Source: CAZDYP01 sp964509505
GTDB lineage: Bacteria > Chloroflexota > Anaerolineae > JACRMK01
Assembly (NCBI GenBank): GCA_964509505.1
Contig: CAZDYP010000239.1
Location: 1-5,952, forward strand
Length of the DNA stretch: 5,952 nucleotides
Reading direction: 5' to 3'
The translations under genes were made by a program, and so were the position numbers. Shown here in pieces: positions 4,914 to 5,952 of the stretch; position 1 is the stretch's first letter, and each line of letters starts with the position of its first letter. The notes under the pieces are model-generated. The model saw only the letters and a list, made by a program, of their open reading frames with translations. It had not been told where the DNA came from and did no database searches.

Positions 4914-5777
4914 TCAATGCAACGACTCGGCAAAGCGAATCGCCTCCTCCTTGCTCTGCTTGGTTTCAAGACGATACGTGAGCCCTTGCGCGATGCGTTC
5001 CCACGCCAATGTGTTCACGTCCACGACGCGCTCCGTGTCAATGACAGGCTGCCCTCTCGTGTCGAGATAAATCAAAATGTGCGGCTCGCCCGTAATCCAC
5101 AACGCACGCAACTCTCCGACTTTCGTCTCTTCGATGATCGTGCCTGCCCCCACGCCTTTGTTCGCATAAATCAACTTGCCGTACGCCGCGTTGTGCGCTT
5201 GGTAGAGCGTGAAGGTTGGATTGTTCGGCTCGCCAAAGATGAGAATGGCTTGTTGCCATTGGTCGAAGATATTTTGCAAGTGGACGCGCGACGGCTTTTG
5301 GTGGGGCGGCAACACAATTTTGAACTTCGCGCGCGCTTGCGCTTCGGCGAGCGTCGTCTCGCAACATTGCGCGCGCGGCGTTGGCTGCGGCGTCGCCGGT
5401 GGCGTGGGCGTCGGCAATCGTGTGGCATGTGATAGTGGCGTTGGCAGTGCGATTGGTGTGGGCGTCGGGGTGATGGGAATGATGCGAATGGTGTTCAGCC
5501 CGAAGAACTGCGCGATGGCGTTGCGTGTTTCGGGGAACGCGAGCAACAGCGCAATCGCCAACACGAGCGCCACAATCAATGACCACGCGAGACGTTGGCG
5601 CGTCCCAACCAACGCCGACCACCACGAGGCGCGCGGCGTGACAGGCAGCGGCGCAGGCAACTGTTTCAATTGCGCTTGCAACCGCGTCACAATCGGTGGA
5701 GTCGCTGGATAGGCAATGGCCCGCCCAGCTCTCATTAGGGCTTGTTCTAATGGATCAAGAGGATGTTTGGTGTTCAC
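4914..5777 (-). CDS. Anti-sigma-factor-like single-pass membrane protein (DUF4367-like C-terminus)
   Basis: A 287-residue protein with a cytoplasmic N-terminus (1-61) carrying the DPLEQALMRAGRAIAYPATPP pattern of Chloroflexota anti-sigma-like proteins. One transmembrane helix (about 62-81, LAWSLIVALVLAIALLLAF) is followed by the hallmark PETRNAIAQFFGLNTIRI (82-99). Next is a Pro/Thr linker (101-135) and an extracytoplasmic domain (about 138-286) ending LTYRLETKQSKEEAIRFAESL, which resembles DUF4367. Such proteins usually restrain an ECF sigma factor encoded just upstream; no zinc-binding HxxxCxxC motif is seen, so sigma binding is inferred only from family resemblance. GTG at 5777 is the first start after an in-frame TAG; it lacks a clear Shine-Dalgarno. 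ATG at 5735 is an alternative but would cut into the conserved N-terminal pattern. The cytochrome gene follows 51 bases downstream and could be in the same transcript. Confidence 0.82.
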   Translation of the reverse strand: MNTKHPLDPLEQALMRAGRAIAYPATPPIVTRLQAQLKQLPAPLPVTPRASWWSALVGTRQRLAWSLIVALVLAIALLLAFPETRNAIAQFFGLNTIRIIPITPTPTPIALPTPLSHATRLPTPTPPATPQPTPRAQCCETTLAEAQARAKFKIVLPPHQKPSRVHLQNIFDQWQQAILIFGEPNNPTFTLYQAHNAAYGKLIYANKGVGAGTIIEETKVGELRALWITGEPHILIYLDTRGQPVIDTERVVDVNTLAWERIAQGLTYRLETKQSKEEAIRFAESLH

Positions 5778-5803
5778 GCAATGTTTCTACACACAATTGA
5801 CTG

Positions 5804-5864
5804 CACCACAGAGACACAGACGGCACAGAGTTCTTTTTTCTGCGTTCTCTGTGTCTCTGTGGTG
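5804..5864. repeat. Long inverted repeat (CACAGAG-type hairpin)
   Basis: A perfect 17-bp stem pairs CACCACAGAGACACAGA (5804-5820) with its complement at 5848-5864. After a C-C mismatch it continues with weaker pairing, CAGA (5826-5829) with TCTG (5839-5842), around a T-rich loop. Each arm is itself a run of CAGAGACACAGA-type short repeats. It occupies the 103-base gap between the partial right-edge gene and the anti-sigma-like gene. CACAGAG-rich elements of this kind are, from memory, widespread dispersed repeats in environmental bacterial genomes. It has no long T-tract beyond the stem, so it is a poor textbook terminator, though it could attenuate read-through. Confidence 0.85.
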
Positions 5865-5880
5865 AGATATTTTTGATACG

Positions 5881-5952
5881 TCATTCAGCCACGACCAACT
5901 CGCTCAAATCGGCAAACTCACGGCGAATTATGTCGCGCAGCTTGTTGAGCGT
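5881..5952 (-). CDS. C-terminal 23 residues of an unidentified protein, cut at right edge
   Basis: On the minus strand the frame is open from the right edge to TGA at 5881-5883 and reads TLNKLRDIIRREFADLSELVVAE. It is basic-amphipathic, then acidic, as in the helix after a helix-turn-helix. Because it lies just upstream of an anti-sigma-like gene on the same strand, it could be the tail of an ECF sigma factor, but 23 residues cannot prove that. Codon use matches the neighbouring genes. It is separated from the anti-sigma-like gene by 103 bases holding the inverted repeat. Confidence 0.5.
   Translation of the reverse strand, partial: TLNKLRDIIRREFADLSELVVAE

Noticed and set aside
4857..5432. 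191-codon plus-strand open frame
   Set aside because: It is antisense to the anti-sigma-like gene, whose family hallmarks are clear, and ends in an Arg-rich run that mirrors the Pro/Thr linker.
5404..5480. Low-complexity GT-rich repeat as a separate element
   Set aside because: It is the reverse complement of Pro/Thr codons encoding the linker of the anti-sigma-like protein, so it is explained by coding.

Overview
This GC-rich bacterial window is gene-dense, and almost every gene lies on the minus strand. No marker gene fixes the taxon. The best guess, from recall of similar proteins, is a Chloroflexota (Anaerolineae-like) genome. The reasons are a Pro/Thr-linked anti-sigma-like membrane protein with a 'GRAIAYPxTP' N-terminus, a membrane-anchored cytochrome c with an N-terminal YtkA/FixH-like domain, and TATAAT boxes sitting directly against start codons.

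Layout from left to right. Positions 1-886 (minus) hold the N-terminal 295 residues of GMP synthase (guaA), cut by the window edge. A short spacer carries a GTCGGA-type tandem repeat and the guaA promoter. Positions 944-2518 (minus) encode a 524-residue P-loop ATPase fused to a PD-(D/E)XK nuclease-like domain. Positions 2519-2690 form a divergent control region. It has a minus-strand promoter abutting the ATPase start, a strong plus-strand promoter, a folded leader RNA and a Shine-Dalgarno sequence. Positions 2691-3418 (plus) are the remains of a secreted beta-helix/Pmp-like repeat protein, broken by a one-base frameshift and apparently shortened at its C-terminus. A symmetric hairpin at 3423-3459 terminates this remnant and the convergent gene. 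Positions 3465-4862 (minus) encode a signal-peptide, two-transmembrane cytochrome c of unusual domain composition. Positions 4914-5777 (minus) encode a single-pass anti-sigma-like protein. A long inverted repeat lies at 5804-5864, and the last 23 codons of another minus-strand gene run off the right edge.

The anti-sigma-like gene and the cytochrome gene are 51 bases apart on the same strand with no obvious terminator between them, so they may be co-transcribed. They would then form a small envelope/redox unit, possibly headed by the gene cut at the right edge.

The clearest non-coding signal is a shared promoter form, TGnTATAATCGC, seen three times. In guaA and in the ATPase gene exactly six bases separate TATAAT from ATG and no Shine-Dalgarno is present, which predicts leaderless mRNAs. 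The cytochrome gene and the plus-strand remnant have strong Shine-Dalgarno sequences instead. No tRNA, rRNA, CRISPR array or insertion sequence was recognised.
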